Shown: piece by piece, positions 1 to 7,646 of the stretch
Numbering within the stretch: position 1 is the stretch's first letter
How the letters are laid out: each line of letters begins with the position of its first letter
Source: Solirubrobacterales bacterium
GTDB taxonomy: Bacteria; Actinomycetota; Thermoleophilia; Solirubrobacterales; Solirubrobacteraceae
NCBI GenBank assembly: GCA_019239445.1
Contig: JAFAZV010000084.1
Span: 1-33,555, forward strand
DNA: 33,555 nt
Direction: 5' to 3'
Position numbers and translations under genes: made by a program
Notes under the pieces: generated by a model
What the model saw: the letters and a program-made list of their open reading frames with translations, nothing else
Told to the model about the DNA's origin: nothing
Database searches by the model: none

Positions 1-1885
1 AACCGGTCGGGATGTCGAGCAGCCAGGTGGTGAATAGCCAGGCGCCGGGATCATCGAGGCGGCCGGTGCCCCGATAAGCCCGCAGGATGGGGCAGGCGGC
101 GCGTACGTCGACCACCGTGCCCGACGGGAGCGTGATCAACGGGTGGGCGTCGCAAGCGGAAGCCAGCTGACGAGTCACGAGAGCCCCGCCGTAGTTGCCG
201 AACCGTCCGAGCATGCGCTGCATCGTGGCGATGTCAAAGCCGCGCGGCCCGAGACCGTCGGCTCCCGCCAGCCGCGCCTCGATCATCAGGTTGCCCTGCC
301 GGGTCCGGAACAGCTGCGGGGTCCGGTAGGGACCGAGGATGGGCGAGAACTGGCCGAACGGGTGGCGCGGGTTGGCGAGCCAATAGGAGTCGTTTGAGTT
401 CTCCACCCAGTCGCGGCGGATCGTCGCCGGCAGCGAACGCGGGCCGAGGATGTTCGAGCGCGGCGCCGCCGGGTCAGAGCGCAGGCCGCACGCCGAGCGC
501 GAGCCGTCGAGCGTGATGAGACCCGACTGCTGGTAGACGAGCTGCGGCAGGCCGGAAGGGATGCACCGAGCCGCCAGCTCGCGAGTCACGCCCGGATAGG
601 CCCCGACGTTGGCGTAGAGCGTCTCGCCGCGATCGTCGGCGGCGGTGATGTTGAACTCGGGGTTGCTGAGGTAGCGGCGGAGCACCGCCAGCAGCTCGCG
701 TACGCTCCGCACTCGGCCCATGTCGAAGTACTGGTTCGCGGTCGAGGCGAGCATCTGCGCGTCCGCGTCGAACAGGGCATACGCCGTGCTCCGGGTCCAG
801 GTGTAGCCGGCCCGCGGCAGGTCGAACACCGGGCCGAAGCGCGTGAAGTAGAAAGTGTGCGTGCGGCCGGCGGCGCGTACGACGCGTCGCGTCATCGTGT
901 ACCGGTGCCCGTCCACCAGGTACCCGGTCGGATCACCGGGCACGAGCTGCAGCTGGATCGGGACGAAGCGAAAGCCGGTGGCGTTTGTCGAGGTGAACGC
1001 GACGTGGCGGTTGAAGCCGACGCCGACGAGCGGGAAGCCGAACAGGGTGCCACCGAACATGTCGTATTGGCCGGGGACGTCGAGCTGCATCAGCCACAGC
1101 CGCTCCGGTCCGCGCCACGGGAAGTGGGGGTTGGCGAGCACCATGCCGGCGATGCCGCGGCGGGTGCCGCGCGATCCGACGCCGATCGCGTTTGAGCCGA
1201 TCCCGGGATCCGAACCGCCGCCGAACATGCGCTGAAGCGCAAGCGGGTCAAGGCGCGCCGGAGCCACGGTTCGAGTGGCCGTGGCCGTCGCGACCGCCGG
1301 CGGCTGCGCGCCCACGATCCCGGCCTCGAGTGCGGACGACGAGGGAAAGGTTTGGAACTGGTAGCCGCGCAGGTAGAGGTCCTCGGCTGTGATCGGCGTG
1401 ACCCACGGCTTCCCGCGGCAGCTCGGATCGCGGAAGCGACGCGAGCGCAGCCAGGCGTTATATCCCGCCGCCCAACCTCGGAACACCGCCGCCACCTCCG
1501 GACGCACGCCGCGGGCGAGTTGGGCGATCCGTCCGTTGGAGCGCACCTCGGTCCAATACAGGTCCGACACCGGGTTGGGATCCCGGGCATCGTTCGCGTA
1601 GTTTGCGGCCACGCCTGCCGCGCCGAAGTAGCGCGTGCGCTGGCCGCGGAGCGTCACCACGTCCTCGGCGAACACGCACAGGTTGTCCTGGGCGAAGCTG
1701 TAGCCCTGGCCGTAGCCAAGCGAGCCAAAGTCGCTGGCCGTAATGTGCGCGACACCGGCAGCGTCGCGGGTGACTGTGACCCGATACGTGGCGCGCGCCA
1801 GGCTGCTCGTTGGCAGCACGCCCCCCGCCAGCAGCAGCAGCAGCGGCAGCAGCCAGAGTCGCCAACCTAGGCGCGGATGAGCCAC
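1..1885 (-). CDS. Penicillin acylase family (S45) secreted acylase, partial (C-terminus beyond left edge)
   Basis: This reading frame is not in the ORF track because it leaves the window, but the minus strand is open from a GTG at 1885 to base 1 (about 628 residues seen; family members are usually 750-850). The N-terminus has a signal peptide (Arg-containing start, then a Leu-rich core, residues 8-22). The alpha part has the motif GQGYSFAQDNLC. The autocatalytic cleavage site and N-terminal Ser nucleophile of the beta chain are seen as G-SNAIGVGS (Ser231), followed by GMVLANPHFPW and later NDSYWLANPRHPF; both are typical of AHL/aculeacin-type acylases. Family members are Ntn hydrolases that hydrolyse amide bonds of beta-lactams, acyl-homoserine lactones or lipopeptides. 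The substrate here cannot be told from sequence. It is divergent from a TetR gene 57 bp away, which may control it. No strong ribosome-binding site precedes the GTG, so the start is uncertain. Confidence 0.88.
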   Translation of the reverse strand, partial: MAHPRLGWRLWLLPLLLLLAGGVLPTSSLARATYRVTVTRDAAGVAHITASDFGSLGYGQGYSFAQDNLCVFAEDVVTLRGQRTRYFGAAGVAANYANDARDPNPVSDLYWTEVRSNGRIAQLARGVRPEVAAVFRGWAAGYNAWLRSRRFRDPSCRGKPWVTPITAEDLYLRGYQFQTFPSSSALEAGIVGAQPPAVATATATRTVAPARLDPLALQRMFGGGSDPGIGSNAIGVGSRGTRRGIAGMVLANPHFPWRGPERLWLMQLDVPGQYDMFGGTLFGFPLVGVGFNRHVAFTSTNATGFRFVPIQLQLVPGDPTGYLVDGHRYTMTRRVVRAAGRTHTFYFTRFGPVFDLPRAGYTWTRSTAYALFDADAQMLASTANQYFDMGRVRSVRELLAVLRRYLSNPEFNITAADDRGETLYANVGAYPGVTRELAARCIPSGLPQLVYQQSGLITLDGSRSACGLRSDPAAPRSNILGPRSLPATIRRDWVENSNDSYWLANPRHPFGQFSPILGPYRTPQLFRTRQGNLMIEARLAGADGLGPRGFDIATMQRMLGRFGNYGGALVTRQLASACDAHPLITLPSGTVVDVRAACPILRAYRGTGRLDDPGAWLFTTWLLDIPTG

Positions 1886-1942
1886 GACGGTAAAGTACCG
1901 GTGCGTACCTCACTTGTCCAGCCCAGTCGCGAACCTGTCTGC
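1886..1942. promoter_or_regulatory. Divergent promoter region between acylase and TetR gene
   Basis: This 57-bp spacer separates two divergent genes and must hold the promoter of at least one of them. It contains an imperfect inverted repeat, GTACCGGTGCGTAC (about 1898-1911), which could be the TetR operator. The position fits autoregulation. The symmetry is weak (GTAC arms only), so this is a guess. Confidence 0.3.
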
Positions 1943-2578
1943 ATGACCGTTTCCGATCGTCTTCCCAAGGGGCCGCACGGGCTGCCTCGTGCGGAGGTTG
2001 AGCGCTCGCAGCGGCGGCGGCTGATTGCGGCAACCGCTCATCTGGTCGCGGAGCACGGCTACAGCGGGCTACGCGTCGCCGATCTGGCCGCCGTGGCCGG
2101 CGTGTCGCGCAGCGCGTTCTACGACCAGTTCCGCACCAAAGAGCAGCTGTTCCTCGCTTGCTACCAGCCCGCATCCGACACGCACCGGCGGGCCGTGGAG
2201 CGGGCGCTGCGCGCGGAGCACGACCCCGGCGCGCAGATCCGAGCCGCGATCACCGCGTACCTCGAGATACTGGGCGAGAGCTCAGACCTCGCCCGCGCCT
2301 TCTTCGTCGAGGCACAGCACGCGACTCCCGCGATCCGCCAGCGGTTCCTCGCCAACCAGAGCGCCTACGCCGACCTCTTGGCTGAGTGGCACGCCGGCGT
2401 GCAGGCCAGGCGACCGGACCTGCCAAATGTGCCGCAGATTTGCTGGATAGGGGTGATCTCCGGGATCGTCGGACTCGTCACTCAGCAACTCGAAGGCGGC
2501 TCTGCCGCCGACGCGCCAGCCAAGCTGACCGAGCCATGCGTACAACTCGTGCTCGCCGTCGCCGGCCTGCGCCTCTGA
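1943..2578 (+). CDS. TetR/AcrR family transcriptional regulator
   Basis: A 211-residue protein of usual TetR length. Residues about 18-64 form the N-terminal helix-turn-helix: RRRLIAATAHLVAEHGYSGL, then VADLAAVAGVSRSAFYDQF, followed by the typical KEQLFLACY. The remaining all-helical part is the ligand-binding and dimerisation domain and has no recognisable ligand signature. I chose the ATG at 1943 rather than the ORF-track start at 1877: the extra 22 residues are not TetR-like and would overlap the divergent acylase start at 1885. The regulator probably represses the divergent acylase and itself. The inducer is unknown. Confidence 0.9.
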   Translation: MTVSDRLPKGPHGLPRAEVERSQRRRLIAATAHLVAEHGYSGLRVADLAAVAGVSRSAFYDQFRTKEQLFLACYQPASDTHRRAVERALRAEHDPGAQIRAAITAYLEILGESSDLARAFFVEAQHATPAIRQRFLANQSAYADLLAEWHAGVQARRPDLPNVPQICWIGVISGIVGLVTQQLEGGSAADAPAKLTEPCVQLVLAVAGLRL

Positions 2579-2638
2579 GCCGACGGACCGGCGCCGGGTG
2601 CGGCAACAATTCGGCGATGCTCGTCGACGAACGGGAGC

Positions 2639-3184
2639 TCAACCGCCGCCACGGGTGAACCATCGACTGGCCTCGATATCGCCGTGCCCTTCTCCCAGGT
2701 CGAGTTCACGCCGCAGCTTGCCCACGAGCCCCGCGAAGAGCGGATAGGCGCCTGGCCCGTGCAGGGCGTCGATGGCCGGTTTCCACATCTTCCAGCGCAG
2801 GATCAGCGTAGGCCCGAGCAGCAGCTTGATCAGCTCCAGGTCGAACGCGCCGCGGCTCTCGAGCGCGGCGAGCTGTTCGAAGTAATCGAGCTCGCGGTAG
2901 AGCATGTATGCCTCTGGCGCATCCGCGGCGACGAAGCCCGCGAACGCATCCCGCAGCTCTTCGGGTGACTTGAAGCGCGCGACCAGGCGGCGCGTCTCGA
3001 CGAGCGCATCCTCGCTCCAGCGGCGGAAGAAATCGGCAGCGATCTGCACCTCCCGGCTGCGGCGCGTCTCCCGGACCTGCTGGGCGGCGAACGCCGCTGC
3101 GCCGAAGCCGCCAAGCAACCCGACCGCCAGGATGCACGTGGCGATCGCGGTGACCTCGCTCCAGTCAACGGCCGCGACCAGCAA
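2639..3184 (-). CDS. DUF4760-like membrane-anchored protein
   Basis: A 181-residue protein with one N-terminal membrane segment (residues about 12-34, AIATCILAVGLLGGFGAAAFAA) and a cytosolic alpha-helical part with the pattern RRSREVQIAADFFRRWSED and YFEQLAALESRGAFDLELI. That architecture resembles the DUF4760 family of unknown function. The start is a TTG, and a good Shine-Dalgarno (GGAGG, 7 nt upstream) supports it. It faces the TetR gene tail-to-tail and is divergent from the polytopic membrane protein at 3290. No function can be assigned. Family assignment is from memory of the pattern and is moderate in confidence. Confidence 0.75.
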   Translation of the reverse strand: MLVAAVDWSEVTAIATCILAVGLLGGFGAAAFAAQQVRETRRSREVQIAADFFRRWSEDALVETRRLVARFKSPEELRDAFAGFVAADAPEAYMLYRELDYFEQLAALESRGAFDLELIKLLLGPTLILRWKMWKPAIDALHGPGAYPLFAGLVGKLRRELDLGEGHGDIEASRWFTRGGG

Positions 3185-3289
3185 AGACTCACCTCCGTCT
3201 TGGGGGGATCACCAGGGGCTGGACCATAGAGCGCCCGGCCGACGCATCGATCGGCATCGGCGAGCCATTGCCAGTGCATAAACTTGGGC

Positions 3290-4105
3290 ATGCCTCTGGC
3301 GTCGCTGCTCACGCTCCGGATCGAGTTGCCGGCGCACTTTCTCGACGACCGCGGTCGGCGTGCCGGCTTCGTGCTGATCGGTGCCTTTCTCGCCTCGTTC
3401 TTGTTCATTCGCACCAGCGCGCGGTTGATCCGCAGTCCGAAGGTGCCGTGGTGGCCCGGGAGTGTCAAGACCGCGAGCGGACTGCACCTGCACCATCTAG
3501 TTTGGGGGATCCTGCTGTTGATGGGCTCCGGTTTTCTGGGCTTCATCACCGACCCCTCGAGCCCGCGCACCGAGATCCTCGCCGCTGTCTTCGGCATCGG
3601 ATTGGGACTGACCCTCGACGAGTTCGCCTTGTGGATCCATCTCCGTGACGTGTATTGGGCTGACGAAGGACGTGCCTCCTTCGACGCGGTAGTCGTCGCC
3701 GCGACCATCGGGGGGCTGATCGTGCTCGGCGCCGGTCCGTTCGACCTCCATCACAACTCCTCGATCGACACCTTGATCACGGTGGTGCTCACCGACGTGA
3801 TCCTCGCCATGCTGGCCATCTTCAAGGGCAAGCGCCTGCTGGGCCTGATCGGCCTGTTCGTCGTCCCCGTCTCACTGGTCGGAGCGATGCGCTTGGCCGC
3901 GCCAGATTCACCGTGGGCGCGGCGGTTCTATGACCCGAGCGGACGCAAGCTGGCTCGCTCGCGAGCGCGATGGGAGCGGATTACGGCGCGCCGGCGGCGG
4001 ATCTCAGACGCGATCGCCGGCGCTCCCGAGGTTGCCGCCGGCGGCGAGCCTCCGGCGTCTGCCGCAGACGCGCCCCCTGAAGCGTTGCGCGAGAGTGAAA
4101 GATGA
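3290..4105 (+). CDS. Polytopic integral membrane protein of unknown function
   Basis: A 271-residue protein with about six hydrophobic segments (residues about 22-42, 66-85, 95-110, 131-150, 164-178, 183-203) and a charged cytosolic tail rich in Arg, Ala and Pro. Two motifs stand out. GLHLHHLVWG lies at the start of TM2 and LDEFALWIHLRDVYW follows TM3. Both place His, Asp and Glu at membrane borders, as in metal-binding or catalytic membrane proteins. ATG 3290 and the TTG two codons before it (3284) are both possible starts. I do not recognise the family. The last part (after about residue 205) is low-complexity and probably not conserved. Confidence 0.8.
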   Translation: MPLASLLTLRIELPAHFLDDRGRRAGFVLIGAFLASFLFIRTSARLIRSPKVPWWPGSVKTASGLHLHHLVWGILLLMGSGFLGFITDPSSPRTEILAAVFGIGLGLTLDEFALWIHLRDVYWADEGRASFDAVVVAATIGGLIVLGAGPFDLHHNSSIDTLITVVLTDVILAMLAIFKGKRLLGLIGLFVVPVSLVGAMRLAAPDSPWARRFYDPSGRKLARSRARWERITARRRRISDAIAGAPEVAAGGEPPASAADAPPEALRESER

Positions 4106-4153
4106 CGAGCCGCCAGCGGGGCGCTCGAGGATGGGTGCGCCGCGCTCGACGCG

Positions 4154-4420
4154 TCAGACCGGTGTGGTGTGGCTGACCGGCGTTCCCACCCCACGAGCGA
4201 GTGGATCGCCGGAGTATTCGTAGAAGCGCCCAGGATGGTCGGTCTCGACGCCGTAGCCGATGCCGAGACCTTCGAGAGCCTCGCGGACCCGGCCGAGGCT
4301 CGGCCAGTCGAAGTTCTCAAACCGGACATCTTTGGGAACGCCGACGTCCCTGCCGACCTCGTTCTGGGCGAACCGGACGAGTGCGCGAGGAACTGCGCGC
4401 GAGCGGAGAGACGAGCCGGC
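4154..4420 (-). pseudogene. Probable frameshifted remnant of a small hypothetical gene
   Basis: On the minus strand a frame open to the TGA at 4156-4154 reads like real protein: VRFAQNEVGRDVGVPKDV, then FDWPSLGRVREALEGLGIGY and HPGRFYEYSGDPLARG. Third positions are mostly G/C. Yet no ATG, GTG or TTG occurs in this frame between here and the preceding in-frame stop (4519-4517). Upstream, a neighbouring frame reads CEPRDLKFLRRELISGLGTARPARLSARAQ, which could be the missing N-terminus after a one-base shift near 4400. I therefore call it a broken gene or a sequencing frameshift. The function is not recognised. Confidence 0.35.
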
Positions 4421-4463
4421 CTCGCCGTCCCGAGGCCTGAGATCAGCTCTCGCCGCAGGAACT

Positions 4464-5027
4464 TCAGATCGCGCGGCTCGCAGCTGACGGGTACCGAATG
4501 TTTCCCAAGGTCGGAATCACCGCTTCGCGCTCGATTGGCTTCCCGTGCTCCCCACCGCGCCCGACGAACCGACTCGGCCGTCGTGAGTATGGCCAGCCGC
4601 ATCGCTTACGTCGTGCCTCGCGCACCGGCTGGGCGATGCCAGTGAGGTTGCCCTCGCTGTCGTAGAAGAACGTGCCGACCTCGCCGGTGCCCTTGCTCGG
4701 GTAGTTGTCAGGCGCGACGATCGTGTCGCCGCGGGCGTCAAAGCCGGACATGTCGAAGCGCTCGAAGGTCACGCCCCGGGCGCGCGGATCGGCCAGAGTC
4801 GCCTCGAGGTCCTCGACCTCAAACCCCATCTGGGTCGATTGTCCGGATGGCGCGCCCGACGAGCTGAAGAGGTGGAACTCGGTCTGCCCGCACACGTAGC
4901 GCAAGCCGCCTGTCCGCTCCTCGATTGGCTCTAGGCCGAGCTTGTCCCGGTAGAAAGCGCGCGCCCGCTCGAGGTCCTGAGCCGGGAGCTTGGTTACGAC
5001 GTGGGCGTTGCTGAGCGGTCCGGGCAT
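4464..5027 (-). CDS. VOC (glyoxalase/bleomycin-resistance) family protein with odd C-terminal extension
   Basis: Residues 6-134 form a single VOC module. It has the beta-alpha-beta pattern HVVTKLPAQDLERARAFYRDKLGLEP, an edge strand FHLFSS, and the closing FFYDSEGNLTGIAQ containing the usual metal-ligand Glu. VOC proteins are small metalloenzymes or binding proteins for dioxygenase, lyase or antibiotic-resistance chemistry; the substrate is unknown. I chose ATG 5027 (MPGPLSNAHVV) over the track's 5081 because GGAG lies 7 nt upstream and the VOC fold starts right after it. Normal family members stop shortly after GIAQPV, but here about 50 Arg-rich, non-family residues follow. This suggests a lost stop or a frameshift near 4615, beside the broken gene at 4154. 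Confidence 0.82.
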   Translation of the reverse strand: MPGPLSNAHVVTKLPAQDLERARAFYRDKLGLEPIEERTGGLRYVCGQTEFHLFSSSGAPSGQSTQMGFEVEDLEATLADPRARGVTFERFDMSGFDARGDTIVAPDNYPSKGTGEVGTFFYDSEGNLTGIAQPVREARRKRCGWPYSRRPSRFVGRGGEHGKPIEREAVIPTLGNIRYPSAASRAI

Positions 5028-5104
5028 GGTCGTCTCCTGAGCAGCGTTAGATGCCGGCGGTGTGAGTGGGCGTATGGTCAACAGCGAGCGAAAGGGACCG
5101 AGTC

Positions 5105-6046
5105 ATGAGCGACCAGGTAAGCGAGCATCTGCCGCTCCGGTTCGAGCAAGCCGAGCGTCGCCTGTTTGCAACGTGTGGCGTGCAAATCGACAGCCGACGC
5201 GTGCGCCTCGCGGATCCTCCGGTTGCCGTGCGGGTTCTCGAGGCCGGCGACGGCCCGCCGCTCGTCCTCGTGCACGGTAGCGGCATGAGCGCGTCGACCT
5301 GGGCACCGTTGATGCCCCACCTGGGGCGCCATCGGCTGATCGCCTTCGACCTCCCCGGGTTCGGGCTCAGTGACGCGTTCGACTACAGCGGTCGACGGCT
5401 GCGATCGCACGCGGTCGCCCAGCTCACCTCGCTGCTCGATGCGCTCGACCTCGAGCGTGTGCCGATCGTCGGCACTTCGCTCGGCGGGATGTGGGCGCTG
5501 TGCCTGGCCGCCGACGCGCCGAATCGGGTCGCGGCCGTGGCCTCACTCGGTGTCCCGGCCGTCGCGCTGCCCGGCATGCACGGCGATCCTGCCTTCACCG
5601 CGCTCTCCACGCCCGTCGTGCGCCAGATCGTCGCGCGGATCGGCTCGCCCAGCGTTGCGATGACACGCCACGCGCTGGCCGGTGGCGCCATCGGCCCTCG
5701 CGCTGCCGAGCAAGCGCCCGATGGGTTCTTCGAGGTTGTCCACGAGGGCATGCACCAGCCCGGCTTCCGGACCGCAATGCTCACCCACATGCACCTCGCC
5801 CTGCTGGTCGGCCGGCCCCGCCCGGAGAACTTCCTCTCCGACACTGATCTGCGACAGCTCGCCAGGCCGGTGCTCATGATCTGGGGCGACGAGGACCCCT
5901 ATGGCGGACCACAGATCGCTCAACGCGCCTGCGCCCTGTTGCCCGACGCTCGGCTCGAGGTCATCCCAGGTCGCCACGCCCCCTTCCTCGACGACCCGAA
6001 GCGCTGCGGCGCGCTGATCGACGATCTCGTTCGCCGCGCCATCTGA
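5105..6046 (+). CDS. Alpha/beta-fold hydrolase
   Basis: A 313-residue protein of usual length for the family. The oxyanion region is LVLVHGSGMSASTW (residues 53-66), and the nucleophile elbow is GTSLGG with Ser125. The acid is in IWGDEDPYGG (Asp262 or Asp264) and the catalytic His is in PGRHAPFLD (His291). All parts of the Ser-Asp-His triad are thus present. It probably acts on an ester, lactone or carbon-carbon bond in the cytosol; the substrate cannot be read. ATG 5105 is chosen over GTG 5066 since the extra residues are not conserved-looking and an AAAGGGA stretch lies upstream. It is divergent from the VOC gene (77 bp), so the two may share a promoter region. Confidence 0.88.
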   Translation: MSDQVSEHLPLRFEQAERRLFATCGVQIDSRRVRLADPPVAVRVLEAGDGPPLVLVHGSGMSASTWAPLMPHLGRHRLIAFDLPGFGLSDAFDYSGRRLRSHAVAQLTSLLDALDLERVPIVGTSLGGMWALCLAADAPNRVAAVASLGVPAVALPGMHGDPAFTALSTPVVRQIVARIGSPSVAMTRHALAGGAIGPRAAEQAPDGFFEVVHEGMHQPGFRTAMLTHMHLALLVGRPRPENFLSDTDLRQLARPVLMIWGDEDPYGGPQIAQRACALLPDARLEVIPGRHAPFLDDPKRCGALIDDLVRRAI

Positions 6047-6112
6047 TCCCACTCCGATGAGGCCCGCGGCCGCTCGGTCTGCCCGACGCCATTGCCACCC
6101 CGCTGTAGACGT

Positions 6113-6165
6113 TTCGGGGATGACGCACGGGTCGGGGATGACGCACCGGGTCGGGGATGACCGCA
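6113..6165 (+). repeat. Three tandem imperfect copies of GTCGGGGATGACGCACCGG
   Basis: The unit (G)TCGGGGATGACGCAC(C)GG occurs at about 6113-6130, 6131-6148/9 and 6150-6165; the last copy is diverged at its end (GATGACCGCA). The copies follow the hydrolase stop by about 70 bp. The unit encodes nothing recognisable. Confidence 0.7.
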
Positions 6166-6354
6166 GGGCCTCGCAGGCCCGTGGCGGCGCCTGGGGGACC
6201 AGCCCGCACCAGCACGCGCACGACCCAATCGCATGCATGCGCCGGCGATCGAGCCGCTTCCTCGCGTTCTGGCGAATAAATCGACAAAACACATGCAACT
6301 GCCGGCGCCGGCGATCGAAGGCATGCGGTTTGGCGCTTCCCAATCGGTGGAACA

Positions 6355-6471
6355 TCGCCGCAGCGTTCGAAAGCGGAGGCGAAGTTCCGAGCTTCCGAAC
6401 ACGGCGGCGAAAAAAACGACGTGGCGTTCGCGAGCGACGATCGTGGCCGGCGCTTTCGAACGTGGCGGCGA
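6355..6471. repeat. Cluster of a 20-bp degenerate element CTTTCGAACGTGGCGGCGA in both orientations
   Basis: Three copies are seen. Copy 1 is at 6355-6375, in minus orientation (TCGCCGCAGCGTTCGAAAGCG). Copy 2 is at 6392-6409 (CTTCCGAACACGGCGGCG), and copy 3 is at 6451-6471 (CGCTTTCGAACGTGGCGGCGA), both in plus orientation. Copies 1 and 3 are inverted and agree at nearly all positions over about 20 bases, so the RNA could fold into a long hairpin with copy 2 in its loop. It looks like a small intergenic repeat family or a multi-site operator. Confidence 0.55.
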
Positions 6472-6602
6472 CTTGCGGAGAGTCGCGGTCTTGCGCGGCT
6501 GCGAGCGGGCGGGCCCGCAGCCAAAGCCGGCGACTCAGCGCCCTGCAACGTCATCGCGCCGACCTACCCATTGCTCGACCGGAACGCAAACACTGCTGTC
6601 AA

Positions 6603-6620
6603 CCGCGCGTTGACGCGCGG
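6603..6620. other. Perfect 7-bp hairpin CCGCGCG-TTGA-CGCGCGG
   Basis: This is a perfect inverted repeat with a four-base loop. It lies downstream of the cupin gene that ends at 6796 on the minus strand, 175 bp away, and has no T-run on either side. It may be part of a terminator or a structural element. Confidence 0.4.
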
Positions 6621-6795
6621 CTATGACTTCTTCACCCCGATCGGGTTTCGAGATGTTTCGACCGGATCCTGTGGTACGCGGTGCATGGTTCCCGCTCGCA
6701 GCCGCCTCCTCCGGGGCTGAACGCGCTCAAGGATCAGTAGGCGTCTCGACTCGCTGGCCGTGGCAGGCGCTCGACGTGCCCCTCCGCGCGGCCGG

Positions 6796-7080
6796 CTATG
6801 CGGACTTGAGCTCGATCTCGACAAACGTGGCGGGACGACCGCTGCGGTTGACCACGTCATGGGTCGTCCCGGCCAGCCCGAGGTAGGGCACGGCAGCGTC
6901 CTGGATCATCTCGTGGCTGCCTTCGCTGTCGATGACCGCGAACGTGCCGCCCGTCACCGGAACGATCACGTAGTCGAACTCGTGGCGATGGTGTCCGGTG
7001 GCGTCGCCGTCCTCGAACGTCCAGGTCGTCACCCGCACCTTCTCAGTCTCGAAGTTCCTGGTGGCTCGCCCGTTCGGCAA
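6796..7080 (-). CDS. Small single-domain cupin
   Basis: A 94-residue protein that is one cupin barrel. The first metal motif is GHHRHEFDYVIVPVTGG (residues about 29-45), which holds two or three His and a Glu. The second motif, LAGTTHDVVNRSGRPATFVEI, keeps the last His. Small cupins of this type bind a divalent metal and act as isomerases, dioxygenases or sensors. The start is TTG 7080 with GGAG 6 nt upstream. It lies 34 bp after the larger cupin (7115-7510) in the same direction, so the two are probably co-transcribed. The role is unknown. Confidence 0.82.
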   Translation of the reverse strand: MPNGRATRNFETEKVRVTTWTFEDGDATGHHRHEFDYVIVPVTGGTFAVIDSEGSHEMIQDAAVPYLGLAGTTHDVVNRSGRPATFVEIELKSA

Positions 7081-7114
7081 AGTCGTCTCCTCGAAGCGAG
7101 AGGGAAGAAGCGTG

Positions 7115-7510
7115 CTACGTCGTCAGCCGGAACTCGTTGGCGAAGGTGTCCAGGAACCCTTCGCCGGGATCGTCGCTGTATGCGCGCTCGAAGAACTCGG
7201 CGGTGCGTAGAGCGGGTCGCACTTCCCAATGCAGCACGGCAGCCCCGTCACCGGCCATCTGGTGTGGCGTCCGTGCCGGGATATCGAATGCGTCGCCAGC
7301 TACGTACCGGCGCTCCGCGCCGTGGATGACCGCTCGCACGGCACCTTCGACCACCTCGAAATGCTCGTCTTGAGCGGGGTGGTAGTGCTCTCGCGGGAGG
7401 CCGCCTTGCCCGCTGTAAGAAGCTTCCATCTCGAGGACATCGGGCGTGATCCGGAGCAGCTTCAGCCGGAATCCGTCGTGCCCAACCAGCTCCTGGCCCT
7501 CATGCGGCAT
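7115..7510 (-). CDS. Cupin-2 domain protein
   Basis: A 131-residue cupin. The first motif REHYHPAQDEHFEVVEGAVRAVI (residues about 40-62) follows G(X)5HXH(X)3,4E(X)6G, and the second is GDAFDIPARTPHQM with its His. All four usual metal ligands can be seen. The C-terminal tail (EFFERAYSDDPGEGFLDTFANEF) is helical. Family members are sugar isomerases, dioxygenases or polyketide-type cyclases; the substrate is not evident. It is the first gene of a likely two-gene unit with the smaller cupin. ATG 7510 is the only reasonable start, and the upstream ribosome-binding site is weak. Confidence 0.85.
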   Translation of the reverse strand: MPHEGQELVGHDGFRLKLLRITPDVLEMEASYSGQGGLPREHYHPAQDEHFEVVEGAVRAVIHGAERRYVAGDAFDIPARTPHQMAGDGAAVLHWEVRPALRTAEFFERAYSDDPGEGFLDTFANEFRLTT

Positions 7511-7597
7511 GCGACCCGATCATAACCGTGCCGAGCGTGGCTGGACGGGCGCGGGTCGCTTTTGCCGCCGGGCCTCAGCTAGCGCACCGTCTTAACA

Positions 7598-7610
7598 GCT
7601 GGGCCCCAGC
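7598..7610. promoter_or_regulatory. Palindrome GCTGGGCCCCAGC upstream of MMPL gene 1
   Basis: This is a perfect 6-bp inverted repeat around a single base, between the divergent cupin pair and the transporter gene. It could be an operator, but the short length and high GC make chance likely. Confidence 0.25.
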
Positions 7611-7646
7611 GTGCATGGTCGACGGCTGCTACGTTGCGTCGAGACG

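Larger units (their letters stand above)
6047..6795. other. 749-bp stretch without convincing gene; repeat-bearing
   Basis: ORFs in this stretch on both strands are Arg/Ser-rich and match no family, and several frames read through each other, as in non-coding high-GC DNA. It holds three tandem copies of a 16-19-bp unit (6113-6165), a cluster of related direct and inverted repeats (6355-6471), a hairpin (6603-6620), and A-rich tracts (for example, around 6284-6295 and 6410-6416) that are rare in this genome. The upstream end probably contains the terminator of the hydrolase. Confidence 0.6.

Noticed and set aside
6057-6626. ORFs in the gap after the hydrolase (6057-6626, 6233-6613 and the minus-strand 5961-6554)
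   Set aside because: Their proteins are Arg/Ser-rich with no domain pattern, and several frames overlap. I treat the stretch as non-coding with repeats.
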